DNA from: Larkinella terrae
GTDB taxonomy: Bacteria > Bacteroidota > Bacteroidia > Cytophagales > Spirosomataceae
Assembly (NCBI RefSeq): GCF_009668025.1
Contig: NZ_WJXZ01000007.1
Location: 333,966-397,965, forward strand
Length of the DNA: 64,000 nt
Reading direction: 5' to 3'
Shown: one piece after another, positions 8,254-17,131 of the stretch
Numbering within the stretch: the stretch's first letter is position 1
Layout of the letters: every line of letters starts with the position of its first letter
Program-made: the position numbers and the translations under genes
Notes under the pieces: generated by a model
Seen by the model: the letters and a program-made list of their open reading frames with translations, nothing else
Told to the model about the DNA's origin: nothing
The model's database searches: none

Positions 8254-8750
8254 TTATTTTTCCTGAAATATTTTGTTAAAGGCGGTTTCGATAAGAAACC
8301 GTTCCGGGTGATCCTTCCGAAAGAGGGCAGAGGCATATACTCTGCTCTCCCGGTCATTGTAGTTAATTTTGCAGTAAGCGTTGCCGAACTCGTCAAACCA
8401 TCGATTGAACAAATTATATCTGGTTTTTTCGTGATCGTTTTCCAGACTACAGATGTAAATGATTACGGCCAGAGGTAAATTTTCAAAAAAAGGCCGATCG
8501 TTTCGATAACGGTTTGCTTCATCCGCAGATCACGGCCTTTGTATTCTCCGGAAATCTGTTCGAGAATAAAACTGTAAACGTCATTCGCGAAAGGAAGATC
8601 ACCAACATAGTCCGCATCCTGAACGAAGGCTATTTTATAAGTGGCGCCGTGATCGGTTGTGAAGGAAAAACTGTCGCTATCCCTTTTCAGTGGGTAAGAA
8701 GTCCGGCGTGAAGAACTTGATTCCGGCAGGTTTTTTGGATTCATCGCCAC
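8254..8750 (-). pseudogene. DUF6169-like protein gene interrupted by a frameshift in a T7 tract
   Basis: The first frame (from GTG 8750 or ATG 8744) encodes SFSFTTDHGATYKIAFVQ through MKQTVIETIG and stops at 8463. A second frame resumes directly after seven T (minus strand; A7 at 8485-8491 on plus) as FFENLPLAVIIYICSLENDH, then NLFNRWFDEFGNAYCKINY, and ends with NKIFQEK at 8254-8256. One extra T would join them into a single protein of about 165 residues. That reads like the small Bacteroidota family I recall as DUF6169. It could be a true pseudogene, phase variation, programmed slippage or an assembly error. The start overlaps the upstream 51-codon gene. Confidence 0.6.
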
Positions 8751-8832
8751 TCTTGAGATATTCTCTGGTTTTTTCCTTGTCTTCAGCCATCTTTTTAAGG
8801 ACGCTTTTAGACCTTTTTGTTAAAGTTGCCAT
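8677..8832 (-). CDS. Small basic hypothetical protein upstream of the DUF6169-like gene
   Basis: This 51-codon ORF begins MATLTKRSKSVLKKMAEDKE and ends FFTPDFLPTEKG. A strongly basic, helical N-terminal half is followed by a short tail. It overlaps the start of the DUF6169-like frame by about 70 bp, an arrangement typical of coupled small pairs. The size and coupling recall antitoxin-type pairs, but I recognise no family and make no functional claim. Confidence 0.5.
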   Translation of the reverse strand: MATLTKRSKSVLKKMAEDKEKTREYLKSGDESKKPAGIKFFTPDFLPTEKG

Positions 8833-8935
8833 CTCTCAGTGGTAAAACGTGATTGTAAAGAATCCGGAATTACTTCAGTAATAATAGCTGGATTCGTGCT
8901 ATTATCCAAACGTAACTAAACGGCTCAAAGTTGCT

Positions 8936-10180
8936 TTACGCTCTTTCCTCCCAAACCTGACATAGATTCACGATCACTTCAACGGCTTTTTCCATATCCT
9001 GCACCGACACCCATTCCAGCCGGGAGTGGAACGCGTGTTCGCCCGCGAAAAGGTTGGGGCAGGGGAGACCCATGAACGACAGCCGAGAGCCGTCGGTGCC
9101 GCCCCGGATGCTCCGGCGCTCGGGCGACAATTCGCTCCGGTGGATGGCTTCCAGCGCGTTTTCGACCACCTGCGGGTGATGATCCAGCACTTCCTTCATG
9201 TTGCGGTATTGCTCCCGAACCTCAAATGTGGCGCTGGAATTCGGATAGGAGGTCAAAACCGTATTCAGCAATTGCTGGAGATATTGCTCTTTTTCGTGTA
9301 AACCGGTTACGCTAAAATCGCGGATGATAAACTCCGCAACCGCCTGATCCTGATTGCCTTCCAGATGGCCCGGATGAATAAACCCTTCGTGACCTTCCGT
9401 GGTTTCGGGCGAAAGGTTGTCTTTGGGCAACGCGGCCAGCAAATCGGCGGCAATTTTCAGGGCATTTTCCAGCTTCCCTTTCGCAAAACCGGGATGGGTG
9501 CTTACTCCCCGGATCACGATCTTAACCGCGTCGGCCGAAAACGTTTCGTCTTCCAGCGTTCCGCGCATTTCCCCGTCGATGGTATAGCCAAAATCGGCAC
9601 CGAGTTTTTCCATGTTCACTTTCTCGGTTCCGCGCCCCACTTCCTCATCCGGCGTAAATAAAATCCGGATCGTGCCGTGTTTGATAACTGAATTTGTCAC
9701 CATGAATTCCGCTGCGGCCATGATTTCGGCTACACCGGCTTTGTTATCGGCACCGAGCAGCGTTGTGCCACTGGCGGTAATGATGTCGTTGCCGATCTGA
9801 TCGTTCAAATCGGGGTGGTCGGCCAGGCGAATGATCTGGGTCGGGTCGTCGGGTAAAACAATGTCCGTGCCGTCCCAGCCGTGGTGGGTAAGCGGTTTTA
9901 CGCCTTCACCGGTTACGTCGGGCGAGGTGTCCATGTGCGCGCAAAGGCACAAAACCGGCACATCTGTTTTATCGGTATTGGACGGAATCGTAGCGTAGAT
10001 GTAACCATATTCATCCATTTCGGCGTCCGTGATCCCGATTTCGTGAAGCTCTTCCACCAATACCCGCCCCAGATCCTTCTGTTTTTCGGTGGACGGGTTG
10101 GTGGTTGATCGCGGATCAGACTGCGTGTCGATCTGGACGTAACGTAAAAACCGCTGGGTAACGGAGGTATTTTCCAACAT
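8936..10180 (-). CDS. pepT: Peptidase T (tripeptide aminopeptidase)
   Basis: A 414-residue protein from the ATG at 10180 (the frame extends to a TTG four codons earlier). M20B signatures are complete: CAHMDTSPDVTG (metal His and Asp), GADNKAGVAEIM (bridging Asp), TPDEEVGRG (catalytic Glu and metal Glu) and RGGTDGSRLSFMGLPCPN with GEHAFHS near the end. PepT removes the N-terminal residue of tripeptides in the cytosol using two zinc ions. Length fits E. coli PepT (408). It lies 30 bp after prfC on the same strand, so read-through from prfC is likely. Confidence 0.96.
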   Translation of the reverse strand: MLENTSVTQRFLRYVQIDTQSDPRSTTNPSTEKQKDLGRVLVEELHEIGITDAEMDEYGYIYATIPSNTDKTDVPVLCLCAHMDTSPDVTGEGVKPLTHHGWDGTDIVLPDDPTQIIRLADHPDLNDQIGNDIITASGTTLLGADNKAGVAEIMAAAEFMVTNSVIKHGTIRILFTPDEEVGRGTEKVNMEKLGADFGYTIDGEMRGTLEDETFSADAVKIVIRGVSTHPGFAKGKLENALKIAADLLAALPKDNLSPETTEGHEGFIHPGHLEGNQDQAVAEFIIRDFSVTGLHEKEQYLQQLLNTVLTSYPNSSATFEVREQYRNMKEVLDHHPQVVENALEAIHRSELSPERRSIRGGTDGSRLSFMGLPCPNLFAGEHAFHSRLEWVSVQDMEKAVEVIVNLCQVWEERA

Positions 10181-10210
10181 GGCTACTGTCAATAAGGGCG
10201 CTAAAATAAA

Positions 10211-11806
10211 TTAAGCCTCCACCGCCGTTTTAAATTCGGAGGTAAAGTGGAACTTGATTTCGGGATTGTTTTGCATGTTCATCCGCAGAATCCAGTCCGA
10301 CTCAGCCAGAAAAACCGGGTTGCTGTCTTTGTCGTAGGCAATCGCCAGCCCTTTCAGCCGGATAAATTCGTCGAGTTTCTTTTTGTCATCCGACGTCAGC
10401 CAGCAGGCTTTGGAAACGGGCATGGTAGTCCAGCGGCATTTCGCGCCGTATTCGTGTTCGAGCCGGTATTGAATCACGTCAAACTGAAGTTCCCCGACGG
10501 TGCCGACGATTTTCCGGTTTCCGCTGGTCATCGTAAAGAGCTGAGCCACCCCCTCATCCGTCAATTGCTGAATCCCTTTTTCCAGTTGCTTGGATTTCAT
10601 CGGGTCCGAATTGATCAATTCTTTAAAGATTTCGGGCGAAAAACTCGGAATGCCGACGTACCGCATCTCTTCACCTTCGGTTAGCGTATCGCCAATTTTG
10701 AACGAACCGGTATCGTATAAACCAACTACATCGCCCGGAAAGCCCTCATCCACAATGCTTTTGCTGTCGGCCATGAAACTGAACGGGCTCGAAAACCGCA
10801 CGTCCTTGTCCAGCCGGGTGTGGTGGTAAAACTTGCCACGCTCGAAAACGCCCGAGCAAATGCGCAGAAACGCAATCCGGTCACGGTGACGTGGGTCGAG
10901 GTTGGCGTGAATTTTAAAGACAAAACCGCTAAACTTTGGCTCGTCCGGAAAAACAACGCGCTTGTCGGTGGCGCGGGCAATCGGTTCGGGCGAAATGTTG
11001 CAGAACGTATCCAGCAACTCCTTGACGCCGAAGTTGTTAACCGCCGATCCGAAGAAAACCGGTGCCACTTTGCCTTCCAGATACGTTTTCCGGTCGAACG
11101 GATCATAAACGCCTTCGATCAGTTCCGAATCCTCGCGGAGTTGCTCGGCGTCCCGTTCGCCCACTTTCTGTTCCAGAACCGGCGAATCGATGTCGATTTC
11201 CAGAATATCTTCTTCCACTTTCGTTTTGTTGACGCGGAAAAAATTCATCGTTTTATCGTACAGGCTGTAAACCCCTTTGAAATCCGATCCCATGTTGACC
11301 GGCCAGGTCAGCGGACGAACGCGGATGTTCAGTTTCGCTTCCAGTTCGTCCAGCAAATCGAAGGGGTTCTGGCCTTCGCGGTCGAGTTTATTGATGAAAA
11401 TGATCACCGGCGTGTCGCGCATCCGGCACACTTCCATCAACCGCTCGGTTTGCTCTTCCACGCCCTTTACGCAGTCGATGACGAGAATAACGCTATCGAC
11501 CGCCGTCAGCGTCCGGTAGGTGTCTTCGGCGAAATCCTTGTGGCCCGGCGTGTCGAGAATGTTAATTTTCAGGTCTCGGTATTCGAACGTCATCACCGAA
11601 GTGGCCACGGAAATACCGCGCTGCTTTTCGATTTCCATGAAGTCCGAGGTGGCCGACTTCTTGATTTTGTTTGACTTAACGGCCCCGGCGGTCTGGATGG
11701 CTCCTCCGAAAAGCAGCAGTTTTTCGGTCAAGGTCGTTTTTCCGGCATCCGGGTGACTGATGATGGCAAAAGTTCGGCGACGGCTGATTTCTTCGATCGT
11801 ACTCAT
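10211..11806 (-). CDS. prfC: Peptide chain release factor 3
   Basis: A 531-residue translational GTPase. I choose the ATG at 11804-11806 ([20 protein letters not shown]); the frame stays open a further 19 codons, but that stretch contains the promoter and a hairpin. G1 is SHPDAGKTT, followed by the switch region with [13 protein letters not shown]3 [12 protein letters not shown], and G4 NKLD. RF3 recycles RF1/RF2 from the ribosome after peptide release. RF3-specific blocks such as [17 protein letters not shown] (here [16 protein letters not shown]) and [14 protein letters not shown] distinguish it from EF-G. A perfect hairpin lies 8 bp upstream of the start. Confidence 0.96.
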   Translation of the reverse strand: MSTIEEISRRRTFAIISHPDAGKTTLTEKLLLFGGAIQTAGAVKSNKIKKSATSDFMEIEKQRGISVATSVMTFEYRDLKINILDTPGHKDFAEDTYRTLTAVDSVILVIDCVKGVEEQTERLMEVCRMRDTPVIIFINKLDREGQNPFDLLDELEAKLNIRVRPLTWPVNMGSDFKGVYSLYDKTMNFFRVNKTKVEEDILEIDIDSPVLEQKVGERDAEQLREDSELIEGVYDPFDRKTYLEGKVAPVFFGSAVNNFGVKELLDTFCNISPEPIARATDKRVVFPDEPKFSGFVFKIHANLDPRHRDRIAFLRICSGVFERGKFYHHTRLDKDVRFSSPFSFMADSKSIVDEGFPGDVVGLYDTGSFKIGDTLTEGEEMRYVGIPSFSPEIFKELINSDPMKSKQLEKGIQQLTDEGVAQLFTMTSGNRKIVGTVGELQFDVIQYRLEHEYGAKCRWTTMPVSKACWLTSDDKKKLDEFIRLKGLAIAYDKDSNPVFLAESDWILRMNMQNNPEIKFHFTSEFKTAVEA

Positions 11807-11814
11807 TATAAATA

Positions 11815-11830
11815 GTCTGCTACTGCAGAC
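11815..11830 (-). promoter_or_regulatory. Perfect hairpin in the prfC leader
   Basis: GTCTGC-TACT-GCAGAC forms a 6-bp stem with a tetraloop 8 nt before the prfC start codon, between the -7 box (11861-11868) and the ATG. It could hide the initiation region or stabilise the 5' end. Confidence 0.4.
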
Positions 11831-11860
11831 GGATTTTGCAAATCGGTTTCTGTGAAAACA

Positions 11861-11868
11861 CAAAGATA
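11861..11868 (-). promoter_or_regulatory. -7 box for prfC
   Basis: Minus-strand TATCTTTG matches TAnnTTTG and lies 54 bp before the prfC ATG. The nearest upstream TTG is 24 bp away, longer than usual. Confidence 0.5.
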
Positions 11869-11923
11869 CGAAATTTTTAGGGGCGGGCTGAGCAACATTC
11901 CGTCGTCCGGGCGAGTTGACTAA

Positions 11924-11952
11924 TTGTCTTTTCGGCAGAATGATTAGTTTTG
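11924..11952 (+). promoter_or_regulatory. Promoter of sixA
   Basis: TTG at 11924-11926, an 18-bp spacer and TAGTTTTG at 11945-11952 match the Bacteroidota promoter. The ATG is 28 bp downstream. Confidence 0.6.
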
Positions 11953-11980
11953 AAAAAAAACGGTCTACTTAACCTAACAC

Positions 11981-12484
11981 ATGAAGAAAACGTTATATCT
12001 TGTCCGTCACGCCAAAGCGGAAGACCGGGCGAGTTTTCAGCGCGACCATGACCGCGATCTGGTTCCGGAAGGCATCATGGCAGCCGCGCGGGTGGGACAT
12101 CACCTGGCCGAACTGGGTGTAAAGCCCGATTGCCTGATCAGCAGCACGGCCAACCGGGCTAAAGACACCGGAAAAGTGATGGCGGAACAACTGCGGGTCG
12201 ATCCGGAAACGCTGGTACTTGAACCGAAGTTATTCGATGGCGGCCCCAAAGCCTACATTGCCGCAATCAACGGCTTGGATAAAAACTGCAAGTCAGTGAT
12301 GCTGTTCGGACACAATCCTGACATTTCCTATTTCGCCGAGTATCTGACCCACGCCGATGTCGGTTCGATGAGCAAGGGAGCAGTCGCCGTCATTGAGTTC
12401 GAAGACCTGAACTGGGCGGAGATTTCGGGTCGGACGGGGCATTTGGTGGACCTCATTTCGCCCAAAAAATTGAAAGAATCATGA
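11981..12484 (+). CDS. sixA: SixA-type histidine phosphatase
   Basis: This 167-residue histidine phosphatase superfamily protein has the phosphoacceptor RHA motif in LYLVRHAKAEDR, the second Arg in ISSTANRAKDTGKVMAEQL, and the second catalytic His in MLFGHNPDISYFAEYL. E. coli SixA removes phosphate from histidine phosphotransfer domains; whether this homologue does so is unknown. It overlaps the next small gene by 4 bp (ATGA), so the two are translationally coupled. Confidence 0.9.
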   Translation: MKKTLYLVRHAKAEDRASFQRDHDRDLVPEGIMAAARVGHHLAELGVKPDCLISSTANRAKDTGKVMAEQLRVDPETLVLEPKLFDGGPKAYIAAINGLDKNCKSVMLFGHNPDISYFAEYLTHADVGSMSKGAVAVIEFEDLNWAEISGRTGHLVDLISPKKLKES

Positions 12485-12699
12485 ATAAAAACCGGCGCAT
12501 CCTGTTTACGGCAGCCCTAATTTTTACCCTTATTGTTGTTTTTGTCGCCGTCGATATGGGGCGTCGCACAACGGCACCCTGGAACAAAAAGCGCCAGCTT
12601 GAGCGGGCGTTACCTGCTGAGCCGGATGGTACAGCCATCGACACTTCAGCGCTGGACGTTGCCGACACGCTATTTGTTAAAGATAGTACCAGTCGGTAA
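12481..12699 (+). CDS. Small single-pass membrane protein
   Basis: A 72-residue protein: basic start MNKNRRILF, one transmembrane helix at about residues 8-25 (TAALIFTLIVVFVAV), then a polar tail ending SALDVADTLFVKDSTSR. The charge pattern predicts N-in/C-out. The ATGA overlap with sixA and the downstream methyltransferase 30 bp away suggest a three-gene operon. The family is not recognised. Confidence 0.65.
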   Translation: MNKNRRILFTAALIFTLIVVFVAVDMGRRTTAPWNKKRQLERALPAEPDGTAIDTSALDVADTLFVKDSTSR

Positions 12700-12729
12700 G
12701 GTCCGTCCAGTGCCCTTTTTACTCAACGT

Positions 12730-13320
12730 ATGCAATCGTTCACTTCATTTTTCAAACGTAAGATTCTCCGAATCGATCGTGACCGGTGGAATTACCAGTA
12801 CGACAAAGGTTTGTGGGACGGCCTGAAAGGTCTCGATGAACTGGCTCGTTTCAGCGTCATCGTCGGTTACATCAAACACCTCAAACCGGGCCAGCCCGAA
12901 ATTCTGGAGATTGGGTGTGGCGAAGGATTCCTCCAGCAGCGGCTGCAATCCCAGAACTACGGGCGTTTTGTCGGGCTGGATATTTCGGATAGCGCAATTG
13001 AAACCGCCCGGGTGCTGGCCGACGAAAAATGCACTTATCTGGTGGCCGATATGGATAAACACCAGCCGACCGTCCAGTTCGATATGATCATTTTCAATGA
13101 GTCGGTCTATTACAGCAAACATCCGGTCAAAACACTCCAGCGGTTTGCTACTTATCTCAAAGCCAACGGGTTCCTAATTGTAACGATTAATGACCACAAA
13201 CACAGCGATGAGCTTTGGCAAAGCATCAAAACCGCTTTTGACCTTTTCGATGAAGCAACCGCAATAACTTCAAAATCCACCTGCATTTGTAATGTCCTTC
13301 TTCCGAAAGGGGCAGCTTGA
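12730..13320 (+). CDS. Class I SAM-dependent methyltransferase
   Basis: This 196-residue protein has motif I ILEIGCGEGFLQQRL for SAM binding, the acidic motif II FVGLDISDSAIETAR, motif III YLVADMDKHQPTVQFD and post-motif FNESVYYSKHP. It resembles small cytosolic methyltransferases of the UbiE/NodS type. Substrate is not predictable. It follows the small membrane protein by 30 bp and ends directly at a heptamer-repeat hairpin. Confidence 0.85.
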   Translation: MQSFTSFFKRKILRIDRDRWNYQYDKGLWDGLKGLDELARFSVIVGYIKHLKPGQPEILEIGCGEGFLQQRLQSQNYGRFVGLDISDSAIETARVLADEKCTYLVADMDKHQPTVQFDMIIFNESVYYSKHPVKTLQRFATYLKANGFLIVTINDHKHSDELWQSIKTAFDLFDEATAITSKSTCICNVLLPKGAA

Positions 13321-13447
13321 AAATTGACCATTGACTATTGACGATGGACCACCGACTACTGGAGGCAGAGAATTCCCGAAAACATTCTTTTGTCAATGGT
13401 CAACGGTCCATCGTCAATGGTCAATCGTCAACGGTCAATCGTCAATC
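13321..13447. repeat. Inverted heptamer array (TTGACxA type)
   Basis: Tandem TTGACCA/TTGACTA/TTGACGA units (13321-13370) are followed after a short unique centre by TCAATGG/TCAACGG/TCAATCG units in inverse orientation (13395-13447). It follows the methyltransferase stop and probably forms a large hairpin at the 3' end of that transcript. Confidence 0.7.
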
Positions 13448-13502
13448 CCTCCCATTTTGGCACATCATTTGATTGGTTTTTGTGCAAGCAAAAATATTGT
13501 TT

Positions 13503-14042
13503 ATGGATACTATTTTAGGAATTGGATCACGGGTGCGACACGCCGAATTTGGTCTGGGTGTTATAATTAATGTAAAATCGAACGGCTATGTTGTGACTTT
13601 TGCCGAATCTGGCGTCAAAATAATAAAGCTGGCCACACCACTTGAAATTATCGAACTGGTGGAACCGGACCACGACCTGGTCAGCCTGTTCGACGTGGAG
13701 CAATCCTTATCCAGAATCCTGCAAAAATGGGCGGATGTCTCAGAACTGGTGCCACTGGGGGATAAATGGAAGGGCGGCAAATTGATTTTAAAACCGGGTC
13801 GGGCAGATCTGGCATCTAAAGAAATACCGATTGATGCCTTTTTTCATAAAATAGTTATGATGCGTGATCGGCTGCGGGTGCTGGAACAACGGGTCAATGC
13901 CAGTTCGATCGACGACGAAGAGAAGGTGAATATTCAGCAATACATAACCCGTATTTACGGCAGCATGACCTCATTTAATCTATTATTCAAACAACCTGAA
14001 CATCATTTTTCCGGCGAAAAAACCGTCGGAGAACCTTCGTGA
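13503..14042 (+). CDS. Hypothetical protein with N-terminal SH3/KOW-like segment
   Basis: A 179-residue protein from the ATG at 13503 (MDTILGIGSRVRHAEFGLG); the longer frame starting ten codons upstream is less likely. The first 45 residues (GSRVRHAEFGLGVIINVKSNGYVVTF) have the spacing of a small beta-barrel such as CarD/KOW domains. The middle and C-terminal parts are helical and charged. No catalytic motif is evident. I do not recognise a named family, although the codon pattern and start context look genuine. It converges on xerD with a shared terminator. Confidence 0.7.
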   Translation: MDTILGIGSRVRHAEFGLGVIINVKSNGYVVTFAESGVKIIKLATPLEIIELVEPDHDLVSLFDVEQSLSRILQKWADVSELVPLGDKWKGGKLILKPGRADLASKEIPIDAFFHKIVMMRDRLRVLEQRVNASSIDDEEKVNIQQYITRIYGSMTSFNLLFKQPEHHFSGEKTVGEPS

Positions 14043-14090
14043 GTATTAAAAGTAAAATGTGATTTGGGTTAGGGTTAACCGACGAGATTA

Positions 14091-14121
14091 GTACCCGCTA
14101 TTGTTGATGGCGGGTACTTTT
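14091..14121. terminator. Shared hairpin between the hypothetical gene and xerD
   Basis: GTACCCGC (14091-14098) pairs with GCGGGTAC (14110-14117), followed by TTTT. It overlaps the last codons of xerD and lies 49 bp after the plus-strand stop, so it serves mainly the plus-strand gene. Confidence 0.65.
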
Positions 14122-15024
14122 GTTTCCGGCCGATCGGGGATGGAAATCCGTAATGATCTGTTTCAGGTAGTCGCGGTCGAGGTGGGTGTAGATTTCCGTC
14201 GTCGTGATCGATTCGTGCCCGAGCATTTGCTGAACCGCCCGCAAATCCGCCCCGCCTTCAATCAGGTGCGTCGCAAAGGAATGCCGGAACGTGTGCGGAC
14301 TGATTTCCTTCTGAATACCGGCTTCGAGGGCCAGTTTTTTGATGGTTTTAAAAACCGAAACCCGCGAAAGAGGCCCACCGCGCAGGTTTAAAAAAACCGT
14401 ATCCTCCGCGCCCTTCTGGATTTCCAGCTGATTCCGAACATGGTCGACATACAGGGTCGTGTGTTTAATCGCGTCCTTGCCGATGGGCACCAGGCGCATT
14501 TTGTTCCCTTTCCCGGAAATCCGAATAAAACCGACTTCAAAATAACAGCTCGTCAACCGGAGATCAAGCAATTCGGAAACCCGTAACCCCGAACTGTACA
14601 GCACTTCGAGCATGGCGCGGTCGCGGGTGCCGCCGGGCGTTGAGAGGTCGACGGCACTCAGAATGGCTTCAATTTCGGGAAAACTGAGCGTATCGGGCAG
14701 CTTCCGGCTCAGTTTCGGTCCATCGATCAATTGGGTCGGATCAGTTTGAATTTCGTTTTCCAGCAGCAGAAACTTGTAGAATGCTTTCAGACCGGAGAGA
14801 ATCCGGGCCTGCGAATGCGCCGACAAACCGAGGTCGTTCAGATAAGCCAGAAAATCGAAGATCAAGCTTTCCGAAACCAGCGTTGGCGAAACTGGTTCGC
14901 CCGCCAGCTCCAGAAACTCGTGTAACTTGCTGATGTCGTGTAAATAAGCTTCAACGGAATTTTCGGCCAGCGAACGTTCCAGTTTCAGGTAGTTTTTAAA
15001 CGCGTTAATGTAACTTTGCCACAC
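14098..15024 (-). CDS. xerD: Tyrosine recombinase XerD
   Basis: A 308-residue protein with an N-terminal SAM-like core-binding domain (about 1-90) and a catalytic domain. The complete active set is visible: R148 in SSGLRVSELLDL, K172 in GKGNKMRLV, H244 and R247 in PHTFRHSFATHL, H270 in QQMLGHESI and Y279 in TTEIYTHLD. XerD with XerC resolves chromosome dimers at dif. No dif-like site was noticed in the window. It is divergent from aroQ across about 100 bp. Confidence 0.95.
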   Translation of the reverse strand: MWQSYINAFKNYLKLERSLAENSVEAYLHDISKLHEFLELAGEPVSPTLVSESLIFDFLAYLNDLGLSAHSQARILSGLKAFYKFLLLENEIQTDPTQLIDGPKLSRKLPDTLSFPEIEAILSAVDLSTPGGTRDRAMLEVLYSSGLRVSELLDLRLTSCYFEVGFIRISGKGNKMRLVPIGKDAIKHTTLYVDHVRNQLEIQKGAEDTVFLNLRGGPLSRVSVFKTIKKLALEAGIQKEISPHTFRHSFATHLIEGGADLRAVQQMLGHESITTTEIYTHLDRDYLKQIITDFHPRSAGNKSTRHQQ

Positions 15025-15120
15025 AGTGTAAATCCCGGGTTATCCGTTGCGAATTACGGTTTTATTCGGGGATACACAATCATTCAACGGAAACAAAAAC
15101 CGCCCCTGACCAATACATCC

Positions 15121-15555
15121 ATGAAACAAATTCTCATTCTGAACGGCCCGAATCTGAACCTGCTTGGCAAGCGCGAACCGGAAATTTATGGCAGCCGGAC
15201 GTTTGTCGATTACCTGGAAACCATCGAACAGGCGTTCCCGGACGTTCAAATCCGGTATTTTCAGTCCAACTACGAGGGCGAAATGATCGATAAGATTCAC
15301 GAACTTGGGTTTACGATCGACGGAATTGTCATCAATGCCGGTGCCTACACGCATACGTCGATTGCCCTGGCCGACGCGCTATCGGCAGTTCCGGCACCGG
15401 CCGTCGAGGTGCATATTTCCAACGTTCACGCCCGCGAATCCTACCGTCACCACAGCTATCTGTCGGCAAAGTGCAAAGGTGTCATCGTTGGGTTGGGGTT
15501 GCTGGGCTATAACCTGGCCGTGCAGTATCTGTTGAGTTTAGAGCGTAAATCATAG
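15121..15555 (+). CDS. aroQ: Type II 3-dehydroquinate dehydratase
   Basis: From the ATG at 15121 the product has 144 residues, as expected for the type II enzyme; the frame is open upstream but non-conserved. Signatures: ILNGPNLNLLGKREPEIYG with the catalytic Tyr, VINAGAYTHTSIALADAL, EVHISNVHARESYRHHS with the catalytic His, and GVIVGLGLLGYNLAV. It dehydrates 3-dehydroquinate in the shikimate pathway as a cytosolic dodecamer. The class V aminotransferase gene starts 10 bp later and marC overlaps that, suggesting one operon. Confidence 0.96.
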   Translation: MKQILILNGPNLNLLGKREPEIYGSRTFVDYLETIEQAFPDVQIRYFQSNYEGEMIDKIHELGFTIDGIVINAGAYTHTSIALADALSAVPAPAVEVHISNVHARESYRHHSYLSAKCKGVIVGLGLLGYNLAVQYLLSLERKS

Positions 15556-15565
15556 CGAAACGAAA

Positions 15566-16573
15566 ATGATTACTTTTTATCCCGGCCCTTCCAAAGTATA
15601 TCCGCAGGTCGCCGGATATGCGCAGGAAGCCATTCAGTCGGGGATCGTCAGCCAGAATCACCGCAGTGCCGGTTTTATGGCCGTGGTGGAGGAAACGATT
15701 CGGTTGCTACACGAAAAGCTGGCGATTCCGGCGGATTATCACATTGCATTTGCATCGTCTGCCACGGAATGCTGGGAAATTATTGCCCAATCGCTGACGG
15801 TGACCAGCAGCCTGCACCCTTACGGTGGTGCATTCGGGAAAAAGTGGATGGAGTACGCCCACCGCATCAAACCGATGATTCTGCCGGGTGAAGCGGATGT
15901 GCTTTGTGTGGTCCAGAATGAAACTTCGAACGGAACGCAGGTTCGGATGGATACGCTGGCGCAGTTTCGGCGGGAATTTACGGGACTGATCGCGGTCGAT
16001 GCGGTTTCGTCGCTGGGTGGTTTGGCGTTCGACTGGTCGTTGGCGGATGTCTGGTTTGCCTCTGTTCAGAAATGCCTGGGTTTACCGGCGGGGCTGGCGG
16101 TTTTGATTTATTCGCCCAACGCGCTCAGGCAGGCCGAAATCATCAACGACCGACAGTTTTACAACAGCCTGCTGTTCGTGCACGAAAATATGGAGAAGAA
16201 CCAGACGCCGTATACGCCAAACGGTTTAGGTATTTATCTGTTAATGAAAGTGTTGGAGCAGGTGCCGCCCATTGCGGAAGTCGATGCGCTGGTTCGGCAA
16301 CGGGCCGCCGACTGGTACCGGTTTTTGGCAGAAGAAACCGACTGGCGGTTATTGATCGAAAATCCGGAGCAGCGGTCGGACACGGTTATTGCCGTTCAGG
16401 GAAGCGAAGAAGACATACGGGCGGTGAAAACCGCTGCGCAAAAAACCGGTATTACGCTTGGAAATGGGTACGGCGACTGGAAATCGAACACGTTCCGGAT
16501 TGCCAACTTTCCGGCGATTGAGGACTGGGAAATTGAGAAACTGAAGACGTTTCTTCGTCGGTACGTATGTTGA
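15566..16573 (+). CDS. Class V (PSAT-like) PLP-dependent aminotransferase
   Basis: A 335-residue protein beginning MITFYPGPSKVYPQ, with GIVSQNHRSAGF, SSATECWEIIAQSL and AVDAVSSLGGLAFDW (the PLP-ring Asp). The Schiff-base lysine is in FASVQKCLGLPAGLAVL. The overall pattern follows phosphoserine aminotransferase (FxxGPxxxP, SHRS, QKxxG), but the phosphate-binding residues of SerC cannot be confirmed by eye, so the substrate is left open. It overlaps marC by 7 bp. Confidence 0.85.
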   Translation: MITFYPGPSKVYPQVAGYAQEAIQSGIVSQNHRSAGFMAVVEETIRLLHEKLAIPADYHIAFASSATECWEIIAQSLTVTSSLHPYGGAFGKKWMEYAHRIKPMILPGEADVLCVVQNETSNGTQVRMDTLAQFRREFTGLIAVDAVSSLGGLAFDWSLADVWFASVQKCLGLPAGLAVLIYSPNALRQAEIINDRQFYNSLLFVHENMEKNQTPYTPNGLGIYLLMKVLEQVPPIAEVDALVRQRAADWYRFLAEETDWRLLIENPEQRSDTVIAVQGSEEDIRAVKTAAQKTGITLGNGYGDWKSNTFRIANFPAIEDWEIEKLKTFLRRYVC

Positions 16574-17130
16574 ATTTCAAGGAAATCATATCGGTTACGC
16601 TCATCCTGTTTTCGGTGATCGATGTCATCGGTTCGTTGCCGGTTATTATCGACATTCGCCGGAAAACCGGGAAGATCGAGTCCGAAAAAGCCACGCTGGC
16701 GTCGGGCGTGCTGATGATTACCTTTTTGTTCGTAGGCGAATCCATCCTGAAACTGTTCGGGGTAGATGTGTCGTCTTTTGCCGTGGCCGGGGCGCTCATT
16801 ATTTTTCTGTTGGGACTGGAAATGATTCTGGGCCGGAATATCTTTAAAGCCGACGACCACAGCACCGGAGCCGCCCACATTGTACCGATTGCGTTTCCGC
16901 TCATTGCTGGAGCCGGAACCATGACGACCATTTTGTCGCTGAAAGCCGAGTATACAACTGCCAACATTCTGGCCGGAATTTTGATCAATCTGGTGCTGAT
17001 TTACGTCGTACTTAAATCGTCGGCCTGGATTGAAAACCGCATTGGACCGGGCGGGGCCAACATTCTACGGAAAGTATTCGGGATTATTCTGCTTGCCATT
17101 TCGATTAAACTATTCAAAAGTAACTTCTGA
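16567..17130 (+). CDS. MarC family inner-membrane protein
   Basis: A 187-residue protein with about six hydrophobic helices. The MarC features are IDVIGSLPVIIDI near the N-terminus, FVAGALIIFLLGLEMILG-like (here VAGALIIFLLGLEMILG) in the middle, and IVPIAFPLIAGAGTMTTIL. The MarC/UPF0056 family is of unknown function despite early links to multiple antibiotic resistance. Its start lies inside the aminotransferase 3' end, which implies translational coupling. Confidence 0.9.
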   Translation: MLNFKEIISVTLILFSVIDVIGSLPVIIDIRRKTGKIESEKATLASGVLMITFLFVGESILKLFGVDVSSFAVAGALIIFLLGLEMILGRNIFKADDHSTGAAHIVPIAFPLIAGAGTMTTILSLKAEYTTANILAGILINLVLIYVVLKSSAWIENRIGPGGANILRKVFGIILLAISIKLFKSNF

Positions 17131-17131
17131 C

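Noticed and set aside
7509..8396. 295-codon minus-strand frame opposite the SDR gene
   Set aside because: It is antisense to the conserved SDR. Its upstream part only coincides with an alternative frame of the broken DUF6169-like gene.
10820..11674. Long plus-strand open frame (284 codons) opposite prfC
   Set aside because: It lies wholly antisense to conserved RF3 motifs and has biased, low-similarity composition; it is a shadow frame.
14098..15024. XerD as part of a mobile integron or phage integrase
   Set aside because: Length, motif spacing and isolated housekeeping context match chromosomal XerD; no att-like repeats or cargo genes flank it.
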